41,152 nucleotides of DNA from an uncultured Eubacteriales bacterium (GTDB lineage Bacteria > Bacillota > Clostridia > Oscillospirales > Acutalibacteraceae), in NCBI GenBank assembly GCA_948968885.1, contig CAREUR010000008.1, positions 1 to 41,152 on the forward strand, given 5' to 3'. Each line of letters opens with the position of its first letter. The stretch's first letter is position 1. Below, piece by piece: positions 17,390 through 25,859 of the stretch. The notes below the pieces were generated by a model. That model was not told where the DNA came from and searched no databases. It saw only the letters and a program-made list of their open reading frames with translations. Position numbers and translations under genes: made by a program.

Positions 17390-19360
17390 ATGGATAAATA
17401 CGTGGGCAAAAGGCTGGATGGCCGGTACGAGATAAACGAGCTGCTTGGCTGCGGTGGCATGGCCAGAGTGTATCGCGCTTATGATATAATTGACGATAGA
17501 ACGGTTGCTATAAAGATTTTGAAGGACGAATTTTTGAGCAATCGTGACTTTATAAGAAGATTTAAGAATGAGTCTAAGGCTATTGCAGTTTTGTCGCACC
17601 CGAATATTGTGAAGGTCTACGACGTTAGCTTTGGCGACAAAATTCAGTATATTGTGATGGAAAACATCGACGGAATAACGCTGAAGGAGTACATTGATAA
17701 ACAACATGAGATCAATTGGCGCGATGCTGTTTATTTTACTATCCAGATTTTAAGAGCCTTGGAGCACGCCCACGAGAAGGGGATCGTGCACCGTGACATA
17801 AAGCCGCAGAATATTATGCTTTTGAAGGACGGGACGATTAAGGTAACAGACTTTGGAATTGCGAGGTTTTCTAGAGACGAGACCCGCACCATGACGGACA
17901 AGGCGATTGGTTCGGTCCACTATATATCGCCGGAGCAAGCGCGCGGAGATATAACGGACGAGAAATCGGACATATACTCTGTTGGCGTTATGATGTACGA
18001 GATGCTGACCGGACGGCTGCCATTTGAAGCGGATAATGCGGTTTCGGTGGCCATTATGCAGATGCAGTCTGAGCCGAGGAGGTTAAGAGAGATTAATCCT
18101 GAGATCCCAGAGGGGCTCGAGGATATCGTCTTGAAGGCTATGCAAAAAAACGCTGAGAACAGATATAGCTCTGCGGCCGAAATGCTGCAATCCATCGAGG
18201 CTTTTAGGAAGAATCCGAGTATTCGCTTTGAATATAAGTACTTTAATGACGATGCGCCCACGAAGTATTTGGACGCGATTAATAATATTAAGGAGAACAA
18301 GTCTGGCGTTAGCTATGCCGATGGCTATACATACCGCGAGGATCAGGAGACTTCGGAGAAACGCTCGAAGGCTATTAATATCTTGATTGGCGTTGGGATC
18401 GCGCTTGTTATTTTTCTTGCTGTGATGGGGCTTGGGATGGTCTCTGGCTGGTTTGGATTTGGCAACAAGGACATTGACGTGCCGAACTTTTTGGGCATGA
18501 AGGTTACGGACGTGGTGGACAACAGCAATTATAAGTTTACGTGGAATATTGAGCAAGCCTATGACGCCAACAAGCCGGAGGGGGTTATAATTGATCAGGA
18601 CCCGAAAGCGGGCTCGAAGAGGGTGAAGGAAAACTCAAAGATAACGCTGACGGTGAATAGTTCGGGCACTTTGGTATCTATCCCGGTTCTGCGCGGGCTG
18701 ACTCTTGATGCCGCGAAAGCTAAAATTAAGGATGCTGGCTTGGTTTACGAGGTTTTAACGGTTGAAGATAGCGAAACTGCCGAGGGGATCGTGAAGGGGA
18801 CGGACCCAAAAGAGGGCACGGAAGTTGTTGTGAACAGCATGGTCAGGATTCTTGTGAGCAAGGGGCCGGCCGAGAAGAAGGTTGCTGTGCCGGACGTTAT
18901 AAACAAGAGTTTGACTGAGGCTGCAAAGTTGATTTCTGAGAAGGGACTTAAAGTCTCGGAGAATGTGGTTAAAGAAAAAAGCTCCAAGCCTAAGGACACC
19001 GTCCTTTCAACGGATCCATTGCCTGGGGTTGAGATAAACGAAAGCACGGCGGTTACTTTGACGGTTAGCTCTGGGGAATCGCAGGAACGGACGTTGAAAA
19101 TTAACGTTGATTTGCCGTCTAGTGTGAGTAGGGAAGTGAGCATGAAGGTCTATGTAAACGGCGTTATGGACGCTGGAAACTCTAAGACTGTAGTTCCGGC
19201 GTATAATTCGAATTATTCGTTTTCGATAAAGGGCTCTGGAGAGGCAAAGAGCGTGGTTGTGAATTTGGATAACCAGAAATACCGGGTCTATGAGCTCAAC
19301 TTTAGCGAAGAGACGGTGCGCCTGGTCGAAAAGTATAATTTTAATGACAGGCTTTCTTAA
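17390..19360 (+). CDS. prkC: PASTA-domain Ser/Thr protein kinase
   Basis: A membrane kinase sensing peptidoglycan fragments or lipid II through extracellular PASTA repeats; in Bacillus it also triggers spore germination. The 656-residue protein has a glycine-rich loop (LLGCGGMARV), the VAIK lysine K42, catalytic HRDIKPQN (D136) and DFG (D154). A single transmembrane helix lies at about 335-360. Three PASTA domains follow, and a short C-terminal beta-type domain of about 70 residues ends the protein. The ATG at 17390 is 6 bases after GAGGTG (17378-17383); the GTG inside that site is not the start. rsgA, which usually follows, is absent. Confidence 0.96.
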   Translation: MDKYVGKRLDGRYEINELLGCGGMARVYRAYDIIDDRTVAIKILKDEFLSNRDFIRRFKNESKAIAVLSHPNIVKVYDVSFGDKIQYIVMENIDGITLKEYIDKQHEINWRDAVYFTIQILRALEHAHEKGIVHRDIKPQNIMLLKDGTIKVTDFGIARFSRDETRTMTDKAIGSVHYISPEQARGDITDEKSDIYSVGVMMYEMLTGRLPFEADNAVSVAIMQMQSEPRRLREINPEIPEGLEDIVLKAMQKNAENRYSSAAEMLQSIEAFRKNPSIRFEYKYFNDDAPTKYLDAINNIKENKSGVSYADGYTYREDQETSEKRSKAINILIGVGIALVIFLAVMGLGMVSGWFGFGNKDIDVPNFLGMKVTDVVDNSNYKFTWNIEQAYDANKPEGVIIDQDPKAGSKRVKENSKITLTVNSSGTLVSIPVLRGLTLDAAKAKIKDAGLVYEVLTVEDSETAEGIVKGTDPKEGTEVVVNSMVRILVSKGPAEKKVAVPDVINKSLTEAAKLISEKGLKVSENVVKEKSSKPKDTVLSTDPLPGVEINESTAVTLTVSSGESQERTLKINVDLPSSVSREVSMKVYVNGVMDAGNSKTVVPAYNSNYSFSIKGSGEAKSVVVNLDNQKYRVYELNFSEETVRLVEKYNFNDRLS

Positions 19361-19389
19361 CCGGTTGGCCGCTTAAAAAGCGAAAAGAG

Positions 19390-19746
19390 TCAGGTTTTCT
19401 TTCTAAATTGAAGGGCTCCCATGATTAAAAGAAGGAGTGCGAACAATTTTGAAAGGACGCGGCTCTCGATGAAACAGGCAAGGTAAGAGCCGGCTAGAGC
19501 GCCAACTAGGCCGAGCAGAGAAAAAATTATGGCGAGTTTGAAGTTTACAAGCCCTTTCTTGATGTAAATTATGATGGCAACGATGGCGGACGGGATGAAA
19601 AAAAGCAGGTTGATGCCTTGGGCCAGCGTTTGAGGCGTTTGCGTGAATAGATTAAAGTAAATTAGCAGAACGCCGCCGCCGCCAAGCCCCATCGCGCCGA
19701 TTGTGGCTGAAAGTGTGCCGGCTATGGCGGCCATTACCCAGTTCAT
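19390..19746 (-). CDS. TauE/SafE (TSUP) family half-size transporter, second half
   Basis: This 118-residue membrane protein carries one of the two repeats that make up a normal TauE/SafE anion exporter (usually about 250 residues). It starts MNWVMAAIAGTLSATIGAMG, followed by the glycine-rich GLGGGGVLLI motif and three further hydrophobic segments. Its ATG overlaps the stop of the upstream partner (ATGA, 19743-19746), so the two are translationally coupled. Two frames that each have a full N-terminal motif argue for a heteromeric transporter rather than a broken gene. The substrate is unknown. Confidence 0.85.
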   Translation of the reverse strand: MNWVMAAIAGTLSATIGAMGLGGGGVLLIYFNLFTQTPQTLAQGINLLFFIPSAIVAIIIYIKKGLVNFKLAIIFSLLGLVGALAGSYLACFIESRVLSKLFALLLLIMGALQFRKKT

Positions 19747-20105
19747 CTTAAAAGCAGCTGAATCGCTGCCCAGACCATGAATCCGCCAAAAAGTTTGCGT
19801 AGAAGTTCTTGGTTAATTTTGGCCAAAATTAAAGAGCCGATAATCGCGCCCAGAACGCTAAAAGGCAGATATGGCAACGCGTCGAAGAGGGTGACGTTGC
19901 CTTTTATGAGGTAGACAATGGCGCTCAGCAGGCATATTGGCAGGATGATGCAAACAGAAGTGGCGTGGGTAGAGCGCTGGTCAAGGCCATATTTTTTCAA
20001 TATAGGAACAATCAGCATACCGCCGCCAGCCCCCAAAAGACCGCTGATTATCCCGGCAAGCACCGCCAAAATAGGGTATAACTTTTTAGCCAAGCTGCTG
20101 TTCAA
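19743..20105 (-). CDS. TauE/SafE (TSUP) family half-size transporter, first half
   Basis: A 120-residue membrane protein equivalent to one TauE/SafE repeat, with the motif GIISGLLGAGGGMLIVPIL followed by about three hydrophobic helices. The start is a TTG at 20103-20105 with a strong GGAGGAGGG ribosome site 6 bases upstream; no better ATG exists. It ends in a four-base overlap with the second half-size gene. Both products keep the conserved glycine motif. A sequencing frameshift is unlikely because each frame has its own start motif and complete set of helices. Confidence 0.85.
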   Translation of the reverse strand: MNSSLAKKLYPILAVLAGIISGLLGAGGGMLIVPILKKYGLDQRSTHATSVCIILPICLLSAIVYLIKGNVTLFDALPYLPFSVLGAIIGSLILAKINQELLRKLFGGFMVWAAIQLLLR

Positions 20106-20188
20106 AGGGATCCCTCCTCCGCTAAACTTAGTATTATCAACGTTTTTGAAATTATTAATCGGCTAAAAATAAATTAAAGTAAAACAAA

Positions 20189-20218
20189 AAGCTAGCACGA
20201 TAAAGCCGGTGCTAGCTT
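20189..20218 (-). terminator. Rho-independent terminator of the cohesin-like gene
   Basis: GCTAGCAC at 20191-20198 pairs with GTGCTAGC at 20209-20216, extended by two A-T pairs, with a 10-base loop. Read on the minus strand the hairpin is followed by a T-rich run (TTTTTGTTTT), directly after the stop of the minus-strand gene at 20253. Confidence 0.85.
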
Positions 20219-20252
20219 AACTTTTTGAAAGATTTTTCGAGATAATCCAGGT

Positions 20253-21317
20253 TTATTGAGCTTTACGCTTTATGATGAAAACAGAAATGCCAATAAAAAC
20301 TATGGACATGGCCGCAAACAAAATAATGTTGAAAGCACTCTCTTTAACGACGAGCGGTGCCGACGCTTGCTGAAAGGCAAAAGCATTATTTTGAGCAACG
20401 GATTCATCGGGAATTTCGCTATCATCAAGGCTGTCGTCGATACCGGCACTATTTACAGGGAGCTCAAAATCGCCGTCAGTAGGCGAGCTTTTGAAATTTG
20501 CTTGAGTGGAATCTTCTTTGCTAAGCCGATTCACCTTAACTGTATAAACTTTTTTGGACTTTTTATCGGCAGAAGTAACCGTCAAATTAACATCCGTTAC
20601 CGTACCAGCGCTTTTTAGCGTCTTGCGGTTGGCTTTGACATTGGCGGTGTCGTCCAGCGGAGCAGTGATAAACTCTATGGTGCTCTTAGAGTACGGCACG
20701 TCAACAGAGTAAGTGGTAATATCGGCGGAAAAGGCCGGCGTTATCGTATAATCATCAAGAGAAAGAGTCGCGAGGTCACAGTTGGCGTCGCCGGTCTGGA
20801 CCACATTAATTTCAACCGGATCGATATTTGGCAAAGGAATAGCGGTCGCATCGTAATCGCAGAGGCCATCAACAAAGGCAGAGACCTCCAGCGGCCCGAT
20901 ATCGCAGCTCGACAAAACTTTAAAATTTAGCTCAAGCATAGTCTGAACACTGCCGGACTTAAGGTTGACGCCGTTTTCAGAAGTCACAAACAGAACGGTC
21001 AAATCACCGTCTTTGGTGTAGCTTTTGAAATCGTCATTGTTTATGTAGGAGTAGAGGCCTTTGTACGACAACTTAGAGCTATCAAACTTGACTTTTAGGC
21101 GATAGGCCGAGACATTAATGGGCTCAGAGGGCAGAAAATTCAGGCTGAATGTGATTTCTTCGCCACTAACCGGATAAGGATTGTCGCAAGCAAGGGAGAT
21201 TGCAAGGGTGTCGTCGCTGAAAGCAAAAGTCGGATTAGCGCGATTAACCGAGAAAACAAACGCAAAGCAAAGATAAAAACACGATATGAATTTAAAGCAT
21301 CTCAACAAATTTATCAA
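20253..21317 (-). CDS. Surface protein with cohesin-like and cadherin-like beta-sandwich domains
   Basis: A 354-residue exported protein. The signal peptide occupies about residues 8-33. A cohesin-type domain spans about 38-175 (NPYPVSGEEITFSLNF start, RLKVKFDSSKLSY strand). A cadherin-like beta-sandwich follows at about 180-268 (ATLSLDDYTITPAFSADITT, ending VYTVKVNR). A Ser/Asp/Glu-rich linker leads to a C-terminal transmembrane helix (about 328-349) with a KRKAQ tail. It is therefore anchored by its tail, not by sortase; there is no LPXTG. The first codon is a TTG, and another TTG nine bases later is equally possible. No dockerin partner is in the window. Role in adhesion or cell-surface assembly is inference. 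Confidence 0.8.
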   Translation of the reverse strand: MINLLRCFKFISCFYLCFAFVFSVNRANPTFAFSDDTLAISLACDNPYPVSGEEITFSLNFLPSEPINVSAYRLKVKFDSSKLSYKGLYSYINNDDFKSYTKDGDLTVLFVTSENGVNLKSGSVQTMLELNFKVLSSCDIGPLEVSAFVDGLCDYDATAIPLPNIDPVEINVVQTGDANCDLATLSLDDYTITPAFSADITTYSVDVPYSKSTIEFITAPLDDTANVKANRKTLKSAGTVTDVNLTVTSADKKSKKVYTVKVNRLSKEDSTQANFKSSPTDGDFELPVNSAGIDDSLDDSEIPDESVAQNNAFAFQQASAPLVVKESAFNIILFAAMSIVFIGISVFIIKRKAQ

Positions 21318-21341
21318 CCCATTTTATTTTAATCTGTTAAA

Positions 21342-21369
21342 ATTATATCATGTTTTTGCCGTAGCGCAA
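21342..21369 (-). promoter_or_regulatory. Promoter of the cohesin-like surface protein gene
   Basis: On the minus strand TTGCGC (21364-21369) and TATAAT (21342-21347) are 16 bases apart. The -10 box is preceded by TGA, giving an extended -10. It lies 25 bases upstream of the TTG start at 21317. Confidence 0.6.
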
Positions 21370-21407
21370 GTATTTTTGAAGAAATTTGTCAAATTATGAA
21401 ACGCGGG

Positions 21408-22598
21408 TCAAGGATTAGGCTTCCTCTTTTTAATAAAGAGCACAGCCAAATAAACCACGATAAACCCGATTAAAACGGCGACCAGTCCGAACTGATCTTT
21501 TTGTTCGCCGGTCTTTATATTGATCCAAAGCGAATCGATAATCGAGTTGATGTCGTCTGGCAGATAGGTAAAAACCTGGGTGCTTTTTAAGGTGGAGTCA
21601 TCTGGGTAGCAGATTTTGCTGCTGGCGACTTCAGGGCCAAGCCGATTCTTAACCGCAGTTTCGGGCGAAGAATAGCCGATATGCTTGATGTTTTCGGTCG
21701 CGATGGCAGGATCGCACATAAAATTTATGTAAGCCAAGGCTTCATCAAGATGCTCCGAGTTTTTCGGAATACACATGGCGTCAACAAAGCGATTGGTGCC
21801 TTCTTTTGGAATAACGAAGCCAATATCCTTGTTTTTTTGCGTCAAAAGCGCGGCGTCGCCGTTATAATAAGGTGCCAGCGCGGCCTCATTGTTTGCCATT
21901 TTGTCAAAAATTTGATCCATAACATAGGCTTGCACAAGCGGCTGCTGCTCTTTCAATTCTTTGGCAGCCACGAGCCAGTCCTCTCTGCTCTTGGAGTTCA
22001 AGGGGATCCCGAGCCTAAACTGAGAGATTGCAAAGGCGTCGCGAGGGTTGTCGAACATCAAAATTTTTCCGGCGTATTTGGGGGCCCACAAAATGTCCCA
22101 GGTTATCTTGTCTTCCGGCTCTAAGACAAGCTTTTTATTATAGAAAATCCCAACCGTGCCCCAAGTGTACGGAACAGAGTACTCGTTTGTAGGGTCGTAT
22201 TCAAGGCCACGAAAGGAATCATCAATGTACGAAAAGTTAGGAATCGCATCAAAATTGAGCTTTTTAAGCATCCCTAAAGCGATCATCTTAGAAATCATAT
22301 AGTCGGAGGGAATAATCACGTCATACTTGGTGCCGCCGTTTTGCAGTTTCGCAAAAAGCGCCTCATTGCTAGAAAAAGTACTATAATTTACATGAATTCC
22401 CGTCCGCCGAGTAAATTCCTCGTTAACATTTAAGCTGCCGTCCGTCCCGTCGGAGATATACTCACCCCAGTTATACACATTGATAGTAACAGCGGGCTTG
22501 TGGCTATTTTTATATATGGCGATGCACGCTAAAAATGCAAACGCAGAGGCGAAAAAGAGGATAACAGCGGCCAAAACTAACCTGGACTTTTTTTTCAA
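21408..22598 (-). CDS. potD: Spermidine/putrescine-binding protein, membrane-anchored
   Basis: The substrate-capturing subunit of the PotABCD polyamine importer, about 396 residues. It has an N-terminal signal anchor, then NVYNWGEYISDG, the family start of the mature domain. SVPYTWGTVGIFYNKKLV and YINFMCDPAIATENI follow. An FLAC sequence could be a weak lipobox. Unusually a second hydrophobic helix with a KKRKPNP tail lies at the C-terminus, which would tether the protein at both ends or at its tail. I prefer the TTG at 22596-22598, since GGTGAG lies 6 bases upstream. A TTG at 22613 is also possible. Last gene of the pot operon. Confidence 0.9.
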   Translation of the reverse strand: MKKKSRLVLAAVILFFASAFAFLACIAIYKNSHKPAVTINVYNWGEYISDGTDGSLNVNEEFTRRTGIHVNYSTFSSNEALFAKLQNGGTKYDVIIPSDYMISKMIALGMLKKLNFDAIPNFSYIDDSFRGLEYDPTNEYSVPYTWGTVGIFYNKKLVLEPEDKITWDILWAPKYAGKILMFDNPRDAFAISQFRLGIPLNSKSREDWLVAAKELKEQQPLVQAYVMDQIFDKMANNEAALAPYYNGDAALLTQKNKDIGFVIPKEGTNRFVDAMCIPKNSEHLDEALAYINFMCDPAIATENIKHIGYSSPETAVKNRLGPEVASSKICYPDDSTLKSTQVFTYLPDDINSIIDSLWINIKTGEQKDQFGLVAVLIGFIVVYLAVLFIKKRKPNP

Positions 22599-22643
22599 TA
22601 TTTTCTCACCCAAATTCCTTAAAATCTAAATAATAGCAACAGT

Positions 22644-23459
22644 CTAGTTGCGATTTTTGCCCTCATCCTTAATCTGGCGCAGGTTTATGGCAATCAGAAG
22701 CAAGAGAACAACCGCGAATAATATCGTCGAAAGCGCGTTTATCTCGGGGCTGACAATCTTCCGCGTCATAGAATATATCGCAATGGGTAGCGTTTGAGTG
22801 GCGCCGCTGGTAAAGTAGCTGATAACAAAGTCGTCGAGCGAAAGGGTAAAAGCCATAATAAACCCCGTGACGATGCCGGGGAAGATGTCCGGCAAAATAA
22901 CCTTAAAAAAGGCACGAGCGGGAGTGCAGCCCAAATCTTGAGCCGCCTCGTATAAATAAGGGCTAATCTGCCGCAACTTTGGCAAAACAGAGAGCACAAC
23001 ATACGGCAGACAAAACGTGGTATGAGCAAAAATCAAAGTGACGATGCCGGGCCGAAATATCCCCAAATTTTTATAAACAAACACGAAAAGAAGCATCAAA
23101 GAGACGCCTGTAACAATCTCCGGATTAACAATCGGCAAGTTATTCACGTTCATAACAGAGCGCTTGGCCCAGCGCCGCATCTTCAAAATGCCAAAACAAG
23201 CAACGGTCCCAATAACGGTGGCCAAAAACGAAGCAACAACCGCGACGATTATAGTATTAAACAGGGCGCGCAGAATTTCTTTATCGGCAAATAATTTTGC
23301 ATACCATTTTAAAGAGAACCCCGTCCAAATGTTGCGGCTCTTGGATTCATTAAACGAAAAGACTATGAGCACGACAAGCGGAGCATACAAAAAGAAGAAA
23401 ATAAGCCACATGTACAGCTTAGATATCAATTTAGACTTCGAGTTTACCAGTGATTTCAA
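22644..23459 (-). CDS. potC: Spermidine/putrescine ABC transporter permease
   Basis: A 271-residue inner-membrane permease with about six helices. The first is MWLIFFFLYAPLVVLIVFSF. The EAA loop with which the ATPase docks is EAAQDLGCTPARAFFKVILP. The start is a TTG at 23457-23459, with AAAGGAGG 7 bases upstream. The ATG nearer the ribosome site is out of frame. It follows potB by 31 bases and precedes potD by 45 bases. Confidence 0.93.
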   Translation of the reverse strand: MKSLVNSKSKLISKLYMWLIFFFLYAPLVVLIVFSFNESKSRNIWTGFSLKWYAKLFADKEILRALFNTIIVAVVASFLATVIGTVACFGILKMRRWAKRSVMNVNNLPIVNPEIVTGVSLMLLFVFVYKNLGIFRPGIVTLIFAHTTFCLPYVVLSVLPKLRQISPYLYEAAQDLGCTPARAFFKVILPDIFPGIVTGFIMAFTLSLDDFVISYFTSGATQTLPIAIYSMTRKIVSPEINALSTILFAVVLLLLIAINLRQIKDEGKNRN

Positions 23460-23490
23460 TGTGCATCCTCCTTTAGCAAAAAGCGATTTT

Positions 23491-24315
23491 CTAGCGGTAC
23501 GCCGCCGGCACAGAAAGTTCATCCGAGTCGTCAAACTGGTTCATAATCCCAATAGAGATGAAAATCAGAATCATCAAAACAAAAGAAATAGCCGACCCCA
23601 GGTGCGGATTATATGTACTGCCCAAAAATTGCATCTCGATAAGATCTCCAACCAGAATGTGCGCACCGCCGCCCAGCATTTTAGAGATGATAAAAGTGCT
23701 AACGGCCGGCACAAAAACCATAGTGACGCCAGAGATAACTCCCGGCAAACTGAGGGGCAACAAAACCTTAAAAAAGACTTTTCTTCTGCCAGCGCCCAAA
23801 TCTTGCGCCGCTTCGATAATTTTTTTGTCTATTTTAGAAATAGCAGAGTAAATCGGCAAAATCATATACGGCAAAAAATTGTAAACCATCCCCAAAACCA
23901 CGGCGCCAGAAGTGTTTATAAAAGAAACAGGCTGTGAGACTCCCAAAAAAGAGAGAACCTTATTCAAAAGCCCGTTATTCTCAAGAATAGTCATCCAAGC
24001 GTAAGTCCGGAGCAAAAAGTTCATCCACATGGGCAGCATAATGAGCATAACGACGATGCCCTGCCTTTTTGCGGGGACCTTAGCAATAATATAAGCAAGC
24101 GGATACCCCAAAAGAAGGCAAATGGCGGTAGAAAGAGCCCCCAACCCAATTGAGCGCAAAAATATATTCGAGTAATAGCCCACGTTAATAATATTCTCAA
24201 CAGTAAAGCTCCAGGTTTTATCGGTAAAAGCGAAAACCAAAACCAAAAGCATTGGCACAAGCGTAAATATCGCCATCCAAACGATATAAGTCAGCGACAA
24301 AGCTTTAACCTTCAT
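23491..24315 (-). CDS. potB: Spermidine/putrescine ABC transporter permease
   Basis: The second permease of the polyamine importer, 274 residues and about six helices. It begins MKVKALSLTYIVWMAIFTLV and has the EAA loop EAAQDLGAGRRKVFFKVLLP. The ATG at 24313-24315 lies within the last codons of potA and overlaps it by 11 bases, as expected for coupled subunits. The longer frame upstream is read within potA and does not match the family. Confidence 0.93.
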   Translation of the reverse strand: MKVKALSLTYIVWMAIFTLVPMLLVLVFAFTDKTWSFTVENIINVGYYSNIFLRSIGLGALSTAICLLLGYPLAYIIAKVPAKRQGIVVMLIMLPMWMNFLLRTYAWMTILENNGLLNKVLSFLGVSQPVSFINTSGAVVLGMVYNFLPYMILPIYSAISKIDKKIIEAAQDLGAGRRKVFFKVLLPLSLPGVISGVTMVFVPAVSTFIISKMLGGGAHILVGDLIEMQFLGSTYNPHLGSAISFVLMILIFISIGIMNQFDDSDELSVPAAYR

Positions 24316-25459
24316 TTTTATCACCAGCCTTAGTGATGCCTTCATCCGGCGAATTTTCCTCATAAACCTCGTACATTTCGTCGCTAAAGGCACTGTAATC
24401 GCCATACTCGCCAGAATGTTCCGACTTTTTCATGATGTGAATGTCATCCGGTTGCAGCAAAAGCCCAATAACATCGCCCGGATTTTGGTTGTCGGTAGAC
24501 TGAATCATCCATTTAAAGCCGTCAATGTCCACAATGATCTCATAATGCACGCCAATAAACGTAACCGAAGTAACCGTGCCCGAAATATGGCCGTCCTCTG
24601 GCGAGGTAACCTCAATATCCTCCGGCCGAATCACAACATCGACATTCTCTTTTTTTAGAAAGCCCGCATCAAGGCAATCAAACCTCCTGCCAGCAAACTC
24701 CACAACGTAATCCTCGTGCATAATGCCGTCGATAATGTTACTCTCGCCAATGAAGTCCGCAACGAAGGCGTTTTTTGGCTCATTGTAGATGTCCTGAGGC
24801 GAACCAATCTGCTGAATTTGGCCACTGTCCATAACAACAACCGTGTCGGACATAGAGAGCGCCTCCTCCTGGTCATGCGTAACGAAAACGAAGGTGATGC
24901 CCATTTTTTGCTGAATTTTTTTGAGTTCGGTCTGCATATCCTTGCGCAACTTCAAATCAAGAGCCCCCAAAGGTTCGTCCAGCAAAAGTACCTTAGGGTT
25001 ATTCACAAGAGCCCGAGCAATGGCGACGCGCTGCTGCTGGCCTCCGGATAAATTTGCAATATTTCGATTTTCAAACCCAGAAAGGCTTACCATTTTAAGC
25101 ATCTTAGCGACCTCAGAGCGTATCTGAGACTCCGGCTTCTTCTGAACGCGCATACCAAAGGCGATGTTCTCATATACATTCAAATGGGGGAAAAGAGCGT
25201 AATTTTGAAATATCGTGTTAACAGTACGTTTATGAGCCGGCAGCTTTGTAACATTTTTACCGGCAAAAAAAACCTCGCCACTATCGGGCTGAACAAATCC
25301 GCCGATTATGCGCAAAATCGTGGTTTTTCCGCAGCCAGAAGAGCCTAGCAAAGTGACGAAATCGCCATTTTTTATATTAAGGTTAAAATTCTTCAAAACG
25401 GTATTTCCATTAAAAGAAACAGTAATATTTTTTAATGAGATTATCACATCTTTTTCCAA
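24305..25459 (-). CDS. potA: Spermidine/putrescine ABC transporter ATP-binding protein
   Basis: The ATPase of the polyamine importer, 384 residues. Walker A is GSSGCGKTT (39-47), the signature is LSGGQQQRVAIARAL, and Walker B is VLLLDEPLGALD with the H-loop VTHDQEEAL. A C-terminal TOBE regulatory domain (VVIRPEDIEV) follows. A further acidic tail of about 35 residues extends past the usual end. A TTG start at 25457-25459 has AAAGGAG 10 bases upstream; a GTG four codons later is possible. First gene of the potABCD operon, divergent from the ATP/ADP translocase gene. Confidence 0.94.
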   Translation of the reverse strand: MEKDVIISLKNITVSFNGNTVLKNFNLNIKNGDFVTLLGSSGCGKTTILRIIGGFVQPDSGEVFFAGKNVTKLPAHKRTVNTIFQNYALFPHLNVYENIAFGMRVQKKPESQIRSEVAKMLKMVSLSGFENRNIANLSGGQQQRVAIARALVNNPKVLLLDEPLGALDLKLRKDMQTELKKIQQKMGITFVFVTHDQEEALSMSDTVVVMDSGQIQQIGSPQDIYNEPKNAFVADFIGESNIIDGIMHEDYVVEFAGRRFDCLDAGFLKKENVDVVIRPEDIEVTSPEDGHISGTVTSVTFIGVHYEIIVDIDGFKWMIQSTDNQNPGDVIGLLLQPDDIHIMKKSEHSGEYGDYSAFSDEMYEVYEENSPDEGITKAGDKNEG

Positions 25460-25514
25460 CCCAAAATATCTCCTTTAAAACCCTTTTAATCGCTAAAATT
25501 TTATCACAAATAAA

Positions 25515-25543
25515 ATGATAATTTGAAACGTGCAAAATGTCAA
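25515..25543 (-). promoter_or_regulatory. Promoter of the potABCD operon
   Basis: On the minus strand TTGACA (25538-25543) and TATCAT (25515-25520) are separated by exactly 17 bases, about 55 bases upstream of the potA start. No promoter-like pair of similar quality was seen between the pot genes. Confidence 0.8.
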
Positions 25544-25664
25544 CAAAAAGAAGGATCGAAGGCAAAAAGGCATGCACGAAAACAGTTGATAATTATGTAC
25601 AAATATTGTGCAAAGAAAATTATAAGCAAAGTTTATCAAAATGTAATTTAACTTTGAAAAAGAC

Positions 25665-25693
25665 TTGAATAAAGTGAAAAAATTTGATATAAT
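25665..25693 (+). promoter_or_regulatory. Promoter of the ATP/ADP translocase gene
   Basis: TTGAAT at 25665-25670 and a perfect TATAAT at 25688-25693 are 17 bases apart. The predicted transcript starts near 25700, leaving an untranslated leader of about 170 bases. The promoter points away from the pot promoter about 120 bases upstream; together they share one intergenic region. Confidence 0.82.
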
Positions 25694-25703
25694 CTATTAC
25701 GTC

Positions 25704-25859
25704 TTGCGGAATGTGACTTTTTAATAATTAGGCGTGCGCATTATAAATTTGCAAAGGGGGGTCAATTATTAAGTCTTTCTTTTGATAATTCTTAATTTTT
25801 GCGCACACTAAGTGTCAGAGCAACAAAGTCCGCAAAATTTATTACCTTTAATTTAAAGG
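25704..25859 (+). promoter_or_regulatory. Structured 5' leader of the ATP/ADP translocase mRNA, candidate regulatory RNA
   Basis: The leader folds on paper into nested helices. TTGCG (25704-25708) pairs with CGCAA (25831-25835) and GACTTT (25715-25720) with AAAGTC (25825-25830). Inside these GTGCGCA (25734-25740) pairs with TGCGCAC (25800-25806), and AT-rich arms around 25764-25796 close the tip. After it, CCTTTAA (25845-25851) and TTAAAGG (25853-25859) form a palindrome that includes the AAAGGAG ribosome site. I recognise no known riboswitch class. Regulation is inference; the pairings are seen by eye only. Confidence 0.5.

Noticed and set aside
16895..17707. Long open frame of 270 codons on the minus strand over prpC and prkC
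   Set aside because: It lies antisense to two certain genes with conserved motifs, has no ribosome site and no recognisable protein features.
19743..19746. TauE/SafE pair as a single gene broken by a frameshift
   Set aside because: Each frame has its own start region, ribosome site or coupled start, and complete repeat motif; fission or ancestral halves is the better reading.
23164..23937. Open frame of 257 codons on the plus strand over potC and potB
   Set aside because: Antisense to two permease genes with clear EAA loops; the translation is rich in Asn, Arg and Lys without family features.
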